Below, piece after piece: positions 11,083-22,190 of a stretch of DNA of 64,000 nucleotides (its first letter is position 1; each line of letters opens with the position of its first letter). Source of the stretch: Spongospora subterranea f. sp. subterranea (Eukaryota > Endomyxa: Phytomyxea > Phytomyxea > Plasmodiophorida); contig JAUGWO010000045.1 of NCBI GenBank assembly GCA_049724395.1, forward strand, positions 124,001-188,000, read 5' to 3'. The notes under the pieces were generated by a model. It was given only the letters and a program-made list of their open reading frames with translations. It was not told where the DNA came from and searched no databases. The position numbers were made by a program, and so were the translations under genes.

Positions 11083-11912
11083 GGGTGCTGATGATGACGC
11101 CTGACAGGCCAAGGGGTTTGCTTGCCAGGCTCATGCGCATCTCGCAATTTCGTTTAGATTGCCGTCGCCTCTCAAGGGTTAAATCCCGAAAATCAGAACC
11201 TATTGAGGGCGTCTGTATTCTAGACCATGGATGTCGCCGACATCAACACTAGACTTCATAAGGAGATTTTTGATGCTGATGTCCCTACACAAAAAGGCAT
11301 ACACCCCATAAAATGCCCTATTTTATATTGTTCATAATTCTGAGTGAGGTTGGCGCAAAACTCGTAAATCTTCCAGTTTACGATGACGATATCACGATGA
11401 CGACATCACGATGACGATGCTCCCCAGAATCGTTAGTCAAACCAATAAAATCCAGGTGGTTGAAATCACGGAAGTCTGTATATGTACCGCTCCGAATCCG
11501 GTTCCAGGCTACCTCCGACCCGAAATGAAACCCGTATCCAACCCAGAGAAAAACGGATCTGCACAACTGGTCTGATGGGTTCCGATGGCCTTGGCCCTGG
11601 TTGACTGCCAGCCCCAGTCCCAATCCACTCCTGAATAATCTCACCAGTCCAGTCGTAACCCCTGTTACTGTAATATTGCCAGCTCCCGACTGGGTCGTGC
11701 CCGGTAACATTGCCCACAACAGGCTGTCAAACTCCAGAACTGGCCGAGGTACCCGTTATATCAGTGCAGTTTCTTGGCAAAAACCTGTGACCGTTTTACG
11801 TTTGTCACGCATATGTATATTTATCATATCATTTTCGTTGGAAATCGTGTCGTTGGCTGTCCATGTGTTGAATGGCAGCGCCCGTTGCTCGTTCAGGTCA
11901 GATCACCTCGAG
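11083..11912. other. Intergenic region upstream of the carrier gene
   Basis: About 830 bases between the start of Rit1 and the start of the mitochondrial carrier, a divergent promoter interval. A plus-strand frame runs open into the carrier gene from 11601, but its residues are unlike the N-terminus of any SCaMC and probably represent 5' UTR. There is a run of CACGATGACGA repeats near 11385-11415. I see nothing else. Confidence 0.5.
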
Positions 11913-13647
11913 ATGTGGAGTTTGGATCCAGACCGGGAGGCGGAACTGCTCGCGAATGAAGTGTTCAGCCGCTTGGACCTGAACGGGGATGGGACCCTCT
12001 CGGTCGAGGAGCTGTCGAGCGCCCTGGCAGCTCTGGGCCTGAGCGAATCGCAATGCACCGATCAGTGCAGGAAAATCATGAGAAAATCGACCATGGACAG
12101 GGCCGCGTTCGTGAAATTCTGCCGGAAACGAATCAGGATTATGCACAAGCTGTTCGAAGAAATCGACACGAAGAACACCCAATCTATCTCCTACGCTAGC
12201 ATTCGCCAGGCACTACGACGCGTCGGCCTTGAAGCCGATCAAGAGAAAATCCACCGACTGATAGATATGGTGGACAAGGACGGAGACCACAAAATATCGT
12301 TTGATGAATTTTACTCGGCATTGATGATATTACCGTCGGTATCGGTCGATGACCTGTTCCAGTACTGGGACCGAGCATCGCTCTGTGATCTTGGCGAGTC
12401 GTCGGCGATGGTTCCTCAACGAAAATCGCGCATCGTCTCCCCGTCCAACTCGTTCATCGCCGGCGGAGTCGCCGGCATCATCAGCCGGACGATGACAGCG
12501 CCCCTCGATCGCCTCAAGCTCATCCTCCAGGCGGAAACGTCGCCCTTGAGATCTCGCATCACTTTGTACAATAGTTTCAAGAAGATGACTCTGGAAGGTG
12601 GACTCACTGGATTATTTCGAGGGAATTTCGCCAACGGTAATCGATTCCGGTTCGTTGACCACGTATTTCCGAACTGATTCTGCGAAAATTTTCAGTGATC
12701 AAAGTGGCGCCTGAAAACGCCATCAAGGTCCCATATACCCAGATTGTGTCCCGTTGTCTGCTGACATTGGTCATTAGATGTGGGCGTTCGATGCTCTAGG
12801 TGGGTTCAACGACGCCGATCGAAGAAGCCCCATACATCAGTTCACGGTTGGCGCTATTGCGGGAACGGTCAGCCAAACTGTAGTATATGTAAGAGACGAA
12901 CAACTCTTCGTGATAATCATGACCCACTTCATTACAGCCCTTAGAAACGATCAAAACTCATTTCGCGCTTTCTCGCAAAGGTAGAGCCGTTTATGGTTTT
13001 GTTCGCTACAACACCCATGTTTGACGCGACCGTGCAGACCAATATAAAAGCCTGTCTGATTGCGCCAGCTCTATATTTGCTGGTCGTGGTGTTCGTGGCT
13101 TCTATAAAGGCCTGACAGCGGCGACCATGGGGATTGTTCCATACGCCGGTGTCGACCTATCCTTGTTCGCCTTCTTCCGCAAGACGTGGGAGTCGCGATA
13201 TCCCCACCGTAATCCTTCAGCCCTACAGTTATTGGGGTTTGGCGCCATCTCGAGCACATGTGGCCAGCTAGTCGCGTATTACATCAGGACTGTGTTTTGA
13301 CGGTTGTCAGTTACTGACCCTTTTTGCTTCTCCAAAGATACCCATTCCAGCTCATCAGAACACGCCTACAATGTCAGGGAATGCCAGGAAGGGATGTGAT
13401 TTACCAAGGGATGGCCGATTGCTTCCGGAAGACAATCGAATCCGATGGGTTGAAAGGGCTATATCGAGGTTTACAGCCGAATTTCTTGAAAGTAATAACT
13501 CCGGCAGTGTTTCGCGCTTTCGCCTCGTATTTATCCTGATTTTGTCAGGCTTTACCATCGATCAGCATTTCGTATGCTATTTACGACAATATGTATAGAT
13601 ATCTTGAAGCAAACGACGCCGATTCCCATGATCGCGACAGACATTAG
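11913..13647 (+). CDS. Ca2+-regulated mitochondrial ATP-Mg/Pi carrier (SCaMC type)
   Basis: Inner-membrane carrier of the SLC25A23/24/25 type. The N-terminal half (from the ATG at 11913) carries EF-hands: DLNGDGTLSVEEL and DKDGDHKISFDEF are intact, while the two between them (about residues 55-65 and 85-97) lack calcium ligands. The C-terminal half has three carrier repeats: PLDRLKLILQ ... GLFRGN, then YPLETIKTHFALSRKG ... GFYKGL, then YPFQLIRTRLQCQGMPG ... GLYRGLQPNFLKALP. About six introns of 45-85 nt were placed from repeat symmetry. The second repeat has Thr-His where the family has Thr-Arg in the Px[DE]xx[KR]x[KR] motif. Stop TAG 13645-13647. Confidence 0.88.
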
Positions 13648-13691
13648 TGCAGCACCTCAATGTTATAAAAACATATTAATTTATTACCAGT

Positions 13692-14906
13692 TCATTTAGG
13701 GGCGATGCACGACGAGATATTATCGGCCAGAAGTTTAGTCCCAGCACATAATATACGTCCAGAGACCATGCTAAATTCGGATCCATCATGATCCATCATA
13801 AACCCGCCCGCCTCGGTTAATATCAGCTGTGCGGCAGCAAAATCCCTAAGGTTTAGTCGAATCAGGGGTCAAACAAGGCGGCCAATATGAGAAACAACCA
13901 TGGTTTTGGGCCTTGTTTCGATGAAAGACCCTCGTAGTACGCATCAGCCCGGCCACAAGCAACGCTGCACATATTCAGAGCACCTAGATCACGACCGATG
14001 TCAACGAAAGTTATATGGGATTTCCCATACCGATTCGTCACTCACAACTGCCGAAAAACCGAACACTTTGGACCTCGTTCATGAGTAGTGCCCTCATTCG
14101 CGACAACATCGTATCAACCGCTGCAAATTGGGAGCAGATTCAGACACAAATGGGAAGTGATGAACCTGACGATCACTACATTGACGATCTCGTGCATATC
14201 CGAATTCACTGATCAGCAACGCCTCACTCAATTTCGTAATCGAAGACACAGATATCGGTTTCCCATTGAGGTGTGCGCCACCGCCAATCCTACGCCAATT
14301 AGGTCTCAGTCTGTCGATATCGTGATCTCGTCGGAACTTACTTTGCGGAGAACAATTCGTTCAAGATGGGATTGTACACGATGCCCACAACCTGTCGACC
14401 CCCAATTGAGCAGCCGATTGAGACGCACGTCCATGGAATCGAGTGCACGAAATTATTGGTTCCTGGGTTGGAGATTAGATGGCGCATAAGCAATGGAGTC
14501 TTGGGCGTCGACCGTCAATAGGGTCGATAAACCATGTCATATTATCAGATAAATCATAGGTTCCAGTTCCGGCATCACGTTCCTCGGCGATGATTGTTGC
14601 ATTGGGGAACACGTTCACGATCATGTTGATGATCATTTCTTCACACGCCTTATCATGTTCGGTCACCTATCATAACCATAAGATCGCAGAAAACGCCTCG
14701 GTTCAGGCATCCCGTATAGTACCAGATCGGCAATTGACGATTTTGTAGTTATGTGTTTGCAACTGTGGAACGCGGTGAGGATATACTCCCCCGCTTTATG
14801 AGCGCATTCTTCGGCCTGCAATCCCGATCAGCGCAATGGATAATGGTCGTCGTGCAAATACCAATTGCAATATGGCGTTTATATCATGATCATGGACGGT
14901 CGTCAT
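13692..14906 (-). CDS. Inositol monophosphatase
   Basis: Mg2+-dependent hydrolase of inositol monophosphate. Exons join as [65 protein letters not shown], then [20 protein letters not shown] and [15 protein letters not shown]. The metal-site motifs are intact: E in AEER and the DPIDG loop. The usual DGTTNF reads DGTNNF, one substitution next to a metal ligand. The C-terminal WD..A motif region reads [16 protein letters not shown], so Asp is kept although the preceding Trp is outside what I could splice. Start at the ATG 14906, stop TGA 13692-13694. It is convergent with the carrier gene, only 44 bases away. Confidence 0.87.
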
Positions 14907-15043
14907 CCACCGCTCCTGTTCCTAATTTCGTACACACCCGGATCACACTGACCGACACGGGATGAAATAGCCGGAAATCTACAGTGATGGCGGACAATGT
15001 TACTCGACTAGTCCAAGTCAATCGTCATATTAAAATAGATTGT

Positions 15044-17755
15044 TTATTCCCATATGAGAGGGCTGAATGTAAAGTCGGGCGGCAGCTTGCGTCTGGCAGA
15101 TGCAGATGGTGCAGAGGCTCGATTTGATGTTAGGGATGAGGTTGATCTCGCAAAGGGTTTTGTAGAAATCGGCTTTGCTGTTGTCGGTGAGGGTGGTTTG
15201 GAAACTGAGTCAGCTGGTACAACCGAAGAAGATGGTGACGGTTGGCTGGATATTGGTTCAGCTGATATTTCAGAAGGTGGCAATTCAAATTCTGCTGTTA
15301 TCGTTGAAGGTGTACACGAAATCGTTTCTGCAGACGGTTGGTTGGATATTAGTTGAGCGGATGTTTCAGAAGGTGGCAATTTAGATTCTGCTGTTATTGT
15401 TGACGGTGTACACGAAATCGTTTCTGCAGACGGTTGGCTGGATATTAGTTGAGCTGATGTTTCAGAAGGTGACGATTTAGTTTCCGCTGTTGTTGATGGC
15501 GGTGGGTAAGACGCCTGGTGCAATTTCCAAGGCTTATGATCCGTTCTTGATGGCGTGAAGGCCCCCGGCTCTTGCCCGTTCCTGAGCGCCAATCTTGAAT
15601 TGCGCAACTGCTCCTTCTCGAATGCATCCAGCTCCACGATTCTTCTGCAAGGCCTATCGAATTTGAAGGGGATTTCACCGGTCTCGCCGTCATACCGGTT
15701 CTTCTGCAACGAAATATAACGGACTTCTTTGCAAGCATCGGACGCTTGTAAAATGAAAACGTTATCAGCTTCTTGGGTTGCACGTGCAGACCCAAACACT
15801 GACGAGACAGATAATGATTGACCAGCAGCTTCTTTTCTCGGATGGATCACCAACGTAATGTGCACATTGTAGATAGTTGCAAATTTTCGGAGAAGGCTGA
15901 TTGCTTGCTCTTGAACATCAAATTTGGAACCTCCGACAGGATTAGCTCCCAACATAAATTGAAGATTATCTAGAAGAATATGGTCAACGTCATGAACATA
16001 AACAGCATATTTCATCGCCTCCAGTACTTGATGGATGTCCGTGGAACCAAAGAACTAACAGCATTGACTCAGAGAAACTCCAGTAATCGAGTTGCAAATT
16101 CACTTTATACCTTGAGAAAGTACAAAGGTAGAGTCTGAAACCGTTCAAATAATTCTTCGAATTTTGTTCGTGCCAGCTCTAGAGACTTCCCCTCAAGTTG
16201 CTCAATCATATTTTTAGCCAACCGATGATTCTTGATCTCAAAGCTCCCCCAGAGCGTATTGACGCCTTGAGTGCATAGATCAAGGGACATTTGCGACAAA
16301 ATCGTTGTCTTGCCTAACCCTGTTGGACCAGTGAAAACTGTCAACTCCCCTTTACGAATGCCCTTTCAGTAGCGCTTGCAAAGTTGGCAAAGTCGCAAAG
16401 GGGACACCTATGTATTTGGACCCATACAAAACTTCGTCAAGGACATCTGCGCGAAGATCAGCGATTCCCAGGATCTGTTCATGTTGCGGTCGTGCTGCCG
16501 ATTTGATCAGATCGGCAATTGAAACCGATTTAAGTAACGCTTCATTGGCGTCTTTTGGTCCATTTGCCATTCCCCGCTTTGACCTTACAATTCTGCATCG
16601 CTTGAGACCTAGTTTCTTGGAAAATTTGAGTACGCCTTCTTGACCGGGAATATCATCATCTATGATCAATGTCAAATTGACGCTAACGACTGGAGATTGA
16701 AGCTATACCCATCCAGAGTATAATCGTCTTGAAACGTTCCAAACAGGGTAGAATGTTAATAGGTAAAGATCGAGCTCCATTAGGAAGGCTAACGGCAAGC
16801 AACCCAGTGGCTTGATAAACAGACATGGCATCAAATTCCCCCTCGGTAATTACGATTTCCTCAGCCGAAGCGGATATGGTATGCCAACCGAATAGGCCCC
16901 AAGCACCGCCCCGTGGTTCCAGCCGTTGGTTTGATTTCTTCACGATGCTGCGATATTTCAACCGATCTACATATATTGGACCAAACCCGATGTCTTCCAC
17001 CTATTGAAGTTATGTATATGATGAACGTTGGGTGACAATATCATACCATGCGAGCCCAAGGGAAAGTAATGCACTTTTCTTTGTTCCACAATCCTGTCGT
17101 TTCGTTGGCGAAATGAGCTTCGTCAACTCCGACGCCATACTTTTCCAGAACCTCAAGTGACAGACCTCTTGATTTCGTCAAGTACTCAAGGACATCAGGA
17201 TGGCTACGAAGATTTGACCTAGAAATCGCCGCCTTGGTTTGGTCAACTTGTGGTAAGGCAGTGGTAAGAGATGGTTTCAAAAACAAATTGTTAGCTGAGG
17301 TAACTTCTGCGGCATCATCAAGGTGGCGCGTGAAGTCGAAAAAACTACAATTGAGGCCACACCGATGACAGTAGCATCTGCCGCTATCCACCTGATTCCG
17401 CCGTGTAAGACGATTTGAAAAGAGCAGTTGAAAATAGTCTAACCCAAATATATAGTTTCCATAAGTTATCGGCCGCATTCTTATGGGGATGGCAGAATGG
17501 ACATTCTTTGACTACAAGACGATCACCAGCGGATCTAAACAGTAGTTGTTTTTTCCTTAAATAAGCTGCAACTTCGTCGTCAGATAGCTGATAATGAGAA
17601 GAAACATAGGTTGATGAAGAACGGGCATCACGTCGCGATTTCACTGGAACACATGACGACATAGTCGGCAAAGACGCTGAGCAAACGCTGCGATGAAGCC
17701 GATGGCGCCAGGCCCCCAGACGTTGAGATAATACCCGACTGTTACATAATAGCAT
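15044..17755 (-). CDS. TWNK: Twinkle-type mitochondrial primase-helicase
   Basis: Replicative mtDNA helicase of the T7 gp4 family. The start [20 protein letters not shown] is a mitochondrial presequence. The primase half looks complete: a zinc-finger pair CPFC...CYCHRC (about residues 75-115), the Toprim [11 protein letters not shown] motif and the metal-binding DDDIPGQE motif. The helicase half has Walker A in [26 protein letters not shown] (motif 1a-like), [13 protein letters not shown] (Walker B), LVIHPRKE (H3-like) and [18 protein letters not shown] (arginine-finger region). About 150 C-terminal residues are Ser/Thr/Pro-rich imperfect repeats of [19 protein letters not shown]. Five or so short introns. 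Animals have lost the zinc ligands; keeping them points to a bifunctional enzyme as in plants. Confidence 0.9.
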
Positions 17756-18122
17756 TATGATCTAGGTGAGCTGGTTACTGATAGTGTCGCAATCAATTGA
17801 GCACCAGATTTACTGATACTGTCTCAACCGATTTCGCAAGCACGAGGTTCCCGCTGCTGAGCAGCGAAAATTTGTGCGGCAAAAATTGTACAGCGAAATA
17901 GTCCGGCGTCGATTGAGCCGTCATTCCAGTTCTCAAGTTCGAAGGAAATCCACATCGTTTTACCAATTTCATAGCCCTTAATGGCGTTTTTGCTGCTGCT
18001 GATGCAATAGACGCTATTCAGAGCACTGATGATGGTAACATATGACAGTCATTTTGTGACATTGAAAACGCCCCGTGAAATTTGGAATATTTATATAGGT
18101 GTGTCGAATATTTATGAAATCC
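17756..18122 (+). other. Interval with a short basic plus-strand frame
   Basis: Between the Twinkle start and the RPC19 stop. A plus-strand open stretch of about 55 codons (roughly 17830-17993, ending TAA) reads FRKHEVPAAEQRKFVRQKLY followed by EIVRRRLSR and several more Arg/Ser. It is basic and loosely resembles a bS21-type mitochondrial ribosomal protein. It has no ATG in frame, so it would need an upstream exon that I could not place. Recorded as an unproven coding fragment. Confidence 0.25.
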
Positions 18123-18561
18123 TCACTGCAATCTGTACTCATCTAAAGCATTCGAATAGGTATTCTTCAAATGGTCGCACATCGTCAATAGCGTGTTTAG
18201 AGATGACCGGAGCTCATGGGTTGCGAGTGCGCCTGTGGTTTGAACCCGAATGTTCATTCGATGCTCGGTAGGATGAGGAACGGAATAACCACAAAATTCG
18301 ACATTCAGACTGCGCGTTTACAAGAGTTTTCAGCTTCATTCTTTAGCCAACAATCTCCCGTTTTCTAACCTTTTTGCCATAATAAACCTCAGCGCGTTTC
18401 CAAGAGTATGATCTTCCTTTTCGATAAGAAATGTCATGCACGTCTCATCGGCATTACCTTCCTATACCCGCGACAACCCATTAGTCCTAATTTCAGAGCA
18501 AGAATGCCAGCCATACAAGTTGCAATTTCGGAATCCGATCCCGTCGTGGTGTCGGATCCAT
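18123..18561 (-). CDS. POLR1D: RNA polymerase I/III subunit RPC19 (AC19)
   Basis: Small alpha-like subunit that dimerises with AC40 in Pol I and Pol III. Assembled from three exons: MDPTPRRDRIPKLQL (ATG at 18561), a 55-nt intron with a CTAAT branch-like site, then EGNADETCMTFLIEKEDHTL GNALRFIMAK, a second intron, then LNVEFCGYSVPHPTEHRMNIRVQTTGA. The TCVTFxxxxEDHTLGNxLR and VEFCGYxxPHPxExxxxxRxQT blocks are diagnostic for AC19. Stop TGA 18123-18125. It shares the window with RPC8, another Pol III subunit, about 9 kb away. Confidence 0.87.
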
Positions 18562-19608
18562 GAGCAAACCGAATTCGATTTCCGGCCAATGACTGGCAAA
18601 ACTCCGTCACGGTGTTCCGATAGTAATGCCCCAGCGGCGCTGAGGGCAAATATGCGTGTTCCTCGTGGTGGACGGTGGACCTCTGTATTGCCAAATATTT
18701 GTAGCGAAACAAGTTGAATTGAGAGACGCCAAGTCTCAACAGCTCGCCGGCGTATGTGATTTCTACTTTATATGCCGAATTTTTTCACCACAATGAAATT
18801 ACGCTGGTTGCTGGGTTACAGATGTTTGGCGATACAACGTAGCATTATTATGATTTACTCTCCATGAAAAGAGGAATCACTATTCAGACTTGATTTACTC
18901 AACATCAGACAGGTTGATGTTTGCATGTGGGTTAGGTATGCTTCGTACAACTAATCCAATCCAGGCATCCGTAGAACTATAACCTGTCAAATTGTGTCCC
19001 CAAGCTTAGTATCGTCACCGTCGTGGTCATTTTCGGTATCGATTATGGTTTTCTCAATTGGTTCTTTAAGCATCCGTATCTGCTAGATGAGCTGATTGAT
19101 TAACTTTATCGGCATCGATAGTAAAATTTCGCGGCCAAAATTCTCCAGCCAGATTCGATACAATGGAAAGTCCCGGCGGAGTCGACTTCCATGATCTCTC
19201 CAACGACCCATTACGTGGTGGTAAGCTCTCTACCCACCAACAAACATGAAGCCCTGTGAAAGCAGCAAACACCATCGGGAAGGTGCTGCATCATATACTA
19301 CTAATCTTCAATCAGTATTAAGGTGCCCACTTTGACGATCCCATGCCGTTCCCTCTGCAGCTGTACCTGCAGGTGCTGCACGTAAGGAATGCGTCTAGGG
19401 TCTTCCAAGTGGGCACCGTAATATTGATTGAAGATTATGATGTGATGCAGCACCTGTGTTTGCTGCCGCGTTCGCAGCTTGCCGCGAGGCAGACATTTGA
19501 CTGATTGTTCCAAAATACGAGCAATGCTAAATGAACATATTAATATTATTTTACTACAAAGCAATTGCAGAGCATATTTAAACGTTTACGCCGAGTGACG
19601 CGTTTCGA
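18562..19608. other. Intergenic interval with foldback repeat and possible exons
   Basis: About 1 kb with no gene I can complete. Minus-strand stretches look coding in places: one inside the palindrome loop (about 19301-19440, reading GAHLEDPRRIPYVQHLQVQL), one at 19066-19275 starting MVFAAFTGLHVCWW, and an acidic end LKEPIEKTIIDTENDHDGDD terminating near 18990. They could be exons of one small gene disrupted or shaped by the palindrome, but no splicing pattern is convincing. Confidence 0.35.
19262..19466. repeat. Imperfect palindrome (foldback), arms about 60-70 bases
   Basis: The left arm (about 19262-19333) begins GCAGCAAACACCATCGGG and ends AGGTGCCCACTTT. The right arm (about 19407-19466) is its inverted copy, beginning AAGTGGGCACCGTAATATTG and ending TGTGTTTGCTGC. 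The loop is about 73 bases. The arms differ by scattered substitutions and small indels. There is no obvious target-site duplication. It could be a foldback-type MITE remnant or a local inverted duplication. Confidence 0.7.
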
Positions 19609-19917
19609 CTATGTGCGTAGAATTGGAATCTGTTGCATATGATATCCGAAACGGATTCTCTTGTTAGTCTGGGGATCCTGGATTGGATCTGAACCCCTAG
19701 GCCAACAGCAAAGCCACCTTGTTTTTCGGACTGGCAACTCTACGATTGCGGGCAATTCTTTTGTCATGCTGCGAGCTTGCTTTTTGCGTTGTTTCAGACG
19801 CGCTCGTACTTGTTCCAGACGTTGTTTAGCCTCTGCAGTAGATTCGGTTTTTGACCGGTGATATACTCCTCCTTCGGTTTGTTGACGCCGCAGTCTAGAA
19901 GGGGATGTGCCTGCCAT
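19609..19917 (-). CDS. Small basic coiled-coil protein, unknown
   Basis: A 102-codon frame with ATG at 19917. It starts MAGTSPSRLRRQQTEGGVYH, has a Lys/Arg/Glu/Gln-rich helical middle (KQRLEQVRARLKQRKKQ, about residues 30-50) and ends with an aromatic, basic tail (RIRFGYHMQQIPILRT). I do not recognise the family. It is divergent from the small plus-strand gene at 20106, with 190 bases between starts, which supports both being real. Confidence 0.45.
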   Translation of the reverse strand: MAGTSPSRLRRQQTEGGVYHRSKTESTAEAKQRLEQVRARLKQRKKQARSMTKELPAIVELPVRKTRWLCCWPRGSDPIQDPQTNKRIRFGYHMQQIPILRT

Positions 19918-20105
19918 TAGGTTTAGCCGATCAGAGAGAGTAGGAAAGGCATTCCAACATTACAAGACCTCGCGATGATGACTTCCCAGCATCATCTGTT
20001 GATGGCGATTGTGCTTCAGACGCAATAGAACGCTGCGTAGGCTCGGCGGCAATCCGATTACTCATCCACAACTGTCTCCTTTTGCCCCCTCCATCAACGC
20101 CCGTC

Positions 20106-20381
20106 ATGTGGCGATCGGCCACCAAAATCCAATTATACTGGAACGGTGTTCCGTGTACAGTTAACGATTGTACGATACAAAGGATACAAAGATTGATCAA
20201 TCAATGGTCAGAGGTCCCTGTGACTGCATCCTTCGTGGCGGTCCTTTTGCCTCCTCAATCAGCGGAGGCTTCGTGCGAATTTGTCGCCGTTGCCAACGGA
20301 CTGAATTTGCGGTTTGTGGACACCTACACCCAGGTGACCCCACAACCTCTCAGTCTTCTTCGGATCACCACTGTCGGTTAG
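20106..20381 (+). CDS. Small protein of unknown function
   Basis: A 91-codon frame from ATG 20106 to TAG 20379-20381, starting MWRSATKIQLYWNGVPCTVN and including WSEVPVTASFVAVLLPP. Alternating hydrophobic residues suggest a small beta-rich fold (beta-grasp-like N-terminus), but no family is recognised. It may continue through an intron downstream. An opposite-strand frame at 20259-20576 is also open, so the strand is not fully certain. Confidence 0.4.
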   Translation: MWRSATKIQLYWNGVPCTVNDCTIQRIQRLINQWSEVPVTASFVAVLLPPQSAEASCEFVAVANGLNLRFVDTYTQVTPQPLSLLRITTVG

Positions 20382-21497
20382 CTGCAAGAGGTACAGTTCA
20401 TTCGAGTGCAGCTCGTTTGCATTGAGGGAGGGCCTACAGGGTGGGCGTTTCGTTCCTTGATTTCCGCGGATAAGTTGAAGTACTGTACGTACACGAAAAT
20501 GTTTTCCAGAAAATTGTTTAGCTCTTAGACTGTCTGAAGTTTGTAAAAGGTAAATAGCTTCTGTCACGCCGTCCACTGTACCCTGATCCGTCTAAACGTT
20601 CCTGTCGAGTTCCGGTACATCCCTATCCTCTTCCGCCTAAACCCTATCCTGCTTTCTAGAATTCTGTGGCCCGGCCCGACATTTCTGGTGTATCGAACTC
20701 CAAAGTGGATACCGTTGAAATCAAACAGATCGCAACAGCACTTTGTGTCTCGCTGCCTTCAATATTGCTGCTTTTTCATGTCTCACGGCTATGCGCGTTT
20801 GACTAAATTACATCATGCTTGGTACTGCTTCCTCAAATCTTTATTCATAGATGGTGCGTAAACCTTGAACGATTTCTTCAGATAATCAACAACTGGAGTT
20901 TGGGGAGGTGATGAAGAGAAAGAAGGGGCTGACTAAGCTACTCGACTGTGCTGCTAAGGCTGACGTAGATGAGTATAAAATAAATTAGACTATGGTACTA
21001 CGCCTGTTTTTAGGTTGGACTTGAATAAATCAATTCGAAGTCAACGTATTTCAATGCGAATGACAGAGGCTTTGCATCATCGCAAGTGCAAACACGTGTT
21101 GTAATGTGTATTGCAAAAGCGAGGGCGGACGCAGTTTGCAAGAATACCCACGCAGGACTCTGGACGTCGGCTGGAAAGTGGAACCTCTCAAATGCATATT
21201 GATGTCCAAATGAATCATCTTCGGGACAGTCCAACTAGGTACAACTCAGCGCATTGTGTGGCCCATAAAGTAATTCTGGCAGTGCTTTTACAGGACCGTC
21301 GAAGCGATCAGACACATTTCAGTGCCTTGAAAGCTGAATTCAATCAGGTCATTGAACACATCAGACATGATGAAGCAATTTCTGATTGAGTTTTGAGAGT
21401 AAATACAACAAAATCAAAATTACGAATCGGTGTCACTACGGTTGTCCCCTCGGAGTCACACGGAGTCCGTGGCTGGTCATTTCGTAATCCCCAGAGA
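20382..21497. other. Intergenic, no supported gene
   Basis: About 1.1 kb before RRP7. Short frames on both strands, such as 21111-21389 (+), have no motif or reliable start. A GTACTGTACGTAC palindromic stretch sits near 20480. Most of the interval looks like ordinary AT-richer spacer. Confidence 0.45.
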
Positions 21498-22190
21498 ATG
21501 GCTAGATTAAAATACCTCACCGTTGCTTTATCTCCAGATTCTGAATCGGCCAATCGACGATATATTCCTTATCAGCTCGCTGGAGCTGATGGCCTGACAA
21601 TTGTAGCATCTAATATTCCTTACATCTTCACAGATACTGATGTATCCGAATTATTCTCATGCTTCGGAACGGTTACGTGTTGTGCATCGGTTGACAATAG
21701 TGATTCATTCGCACCAAGAAAGGTTTCTATTACATATGAATCCAAGAGTTGTATCGACCGTGCTCAAGAATTCGATTTCGCTAATGCATGTCAGCCATAT
21801 CTTGCCGGGCAAAGATGTACAGGAATCGAAAAATGGCAGCAGGATTATCGCGACAGTATTCCCGACGCTTCAAGTTTGATGGACACCGTTAATGCATTCA
21901 TGAACGCATTCGATGTTGAGCAGTCGTCCAGGAAGAAAGGTGCAGCGATCATCGACGAGGATGGTTTCAAAATGGTTTCTGCTCGCCGCAACAACAAGAA
22001 GCGTATTCTCCCTATGAAGGCCCCCATAGTACATGAAAAACTACCAAAAGTTCTCGTATCAGCGTCATTCTACTCCAAAAACAGCGGTAAATCAGACAAG
22101 GTAAAGGAGTTGGCTCACATTCGGTCGCAGTTCGCCGCTGATAAACTGAAAATTCAAGAAATGCGGTCGAAGAGGGTTTTTAAGCCATAA
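21498..22190 (+). CDS. RRP7A: Ribosomal RNA-processing protein RRP7
   Basis: Small-subunit processome factor for 18S rRNA maturation in the nucleolus. A single frame from ATG 21498 to TAA 22188-22190, about 230 residues. The N-terminal part contains an RRM-like fold (LTIVASNIPYIFTDTDVSEL FSCFGTV). The middle has the RRP7 signature DEDGFKMVSARRNNKK (usually DEDGWVTVT..). The C-terminus, VKELAHIRSQFAADKLKIQE then MRSKRVFKP, matches the family's conserved terminal helix with RxxRKFxP. The frame is also open upstream of this ATG, but with no family-like residues. Confidence 0.85.
   Translation: MARLKYLTVALSPDSESANRRYIPYQLAGADGLTIVASNIPYIFTDTDVSELFSCFGTVTCCASVDNSDSFAPRKVSITYESKSCIDRAQEFDFANACQPYLAGQRCTGIEKWQQDYRDSIPDASSLMDTVNAFMNAFDVEQSSRKKGAAIIDEDGFKMVSARRNNKKRILPMKAPIVHEKLPKVLVSASFYSKNSGKSDKVKELAHIRSQFAADKLKIQEMRSKRVFKP

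Noticed and set aside
11601-11912. Upstream extension of the carrier gene through an open frame
   Set aside because: Residues upstream of the ATG at 11913 do not resemble SCaMC N-termini and include low-complexity translation of likely UTR.
18434-18739. 101-codon minus-strand frame over the RPC19 5' end
   Set aside because: The RPC19 exon and intron model explains the conserved residues; this frame reads through the intron and has no known motif.
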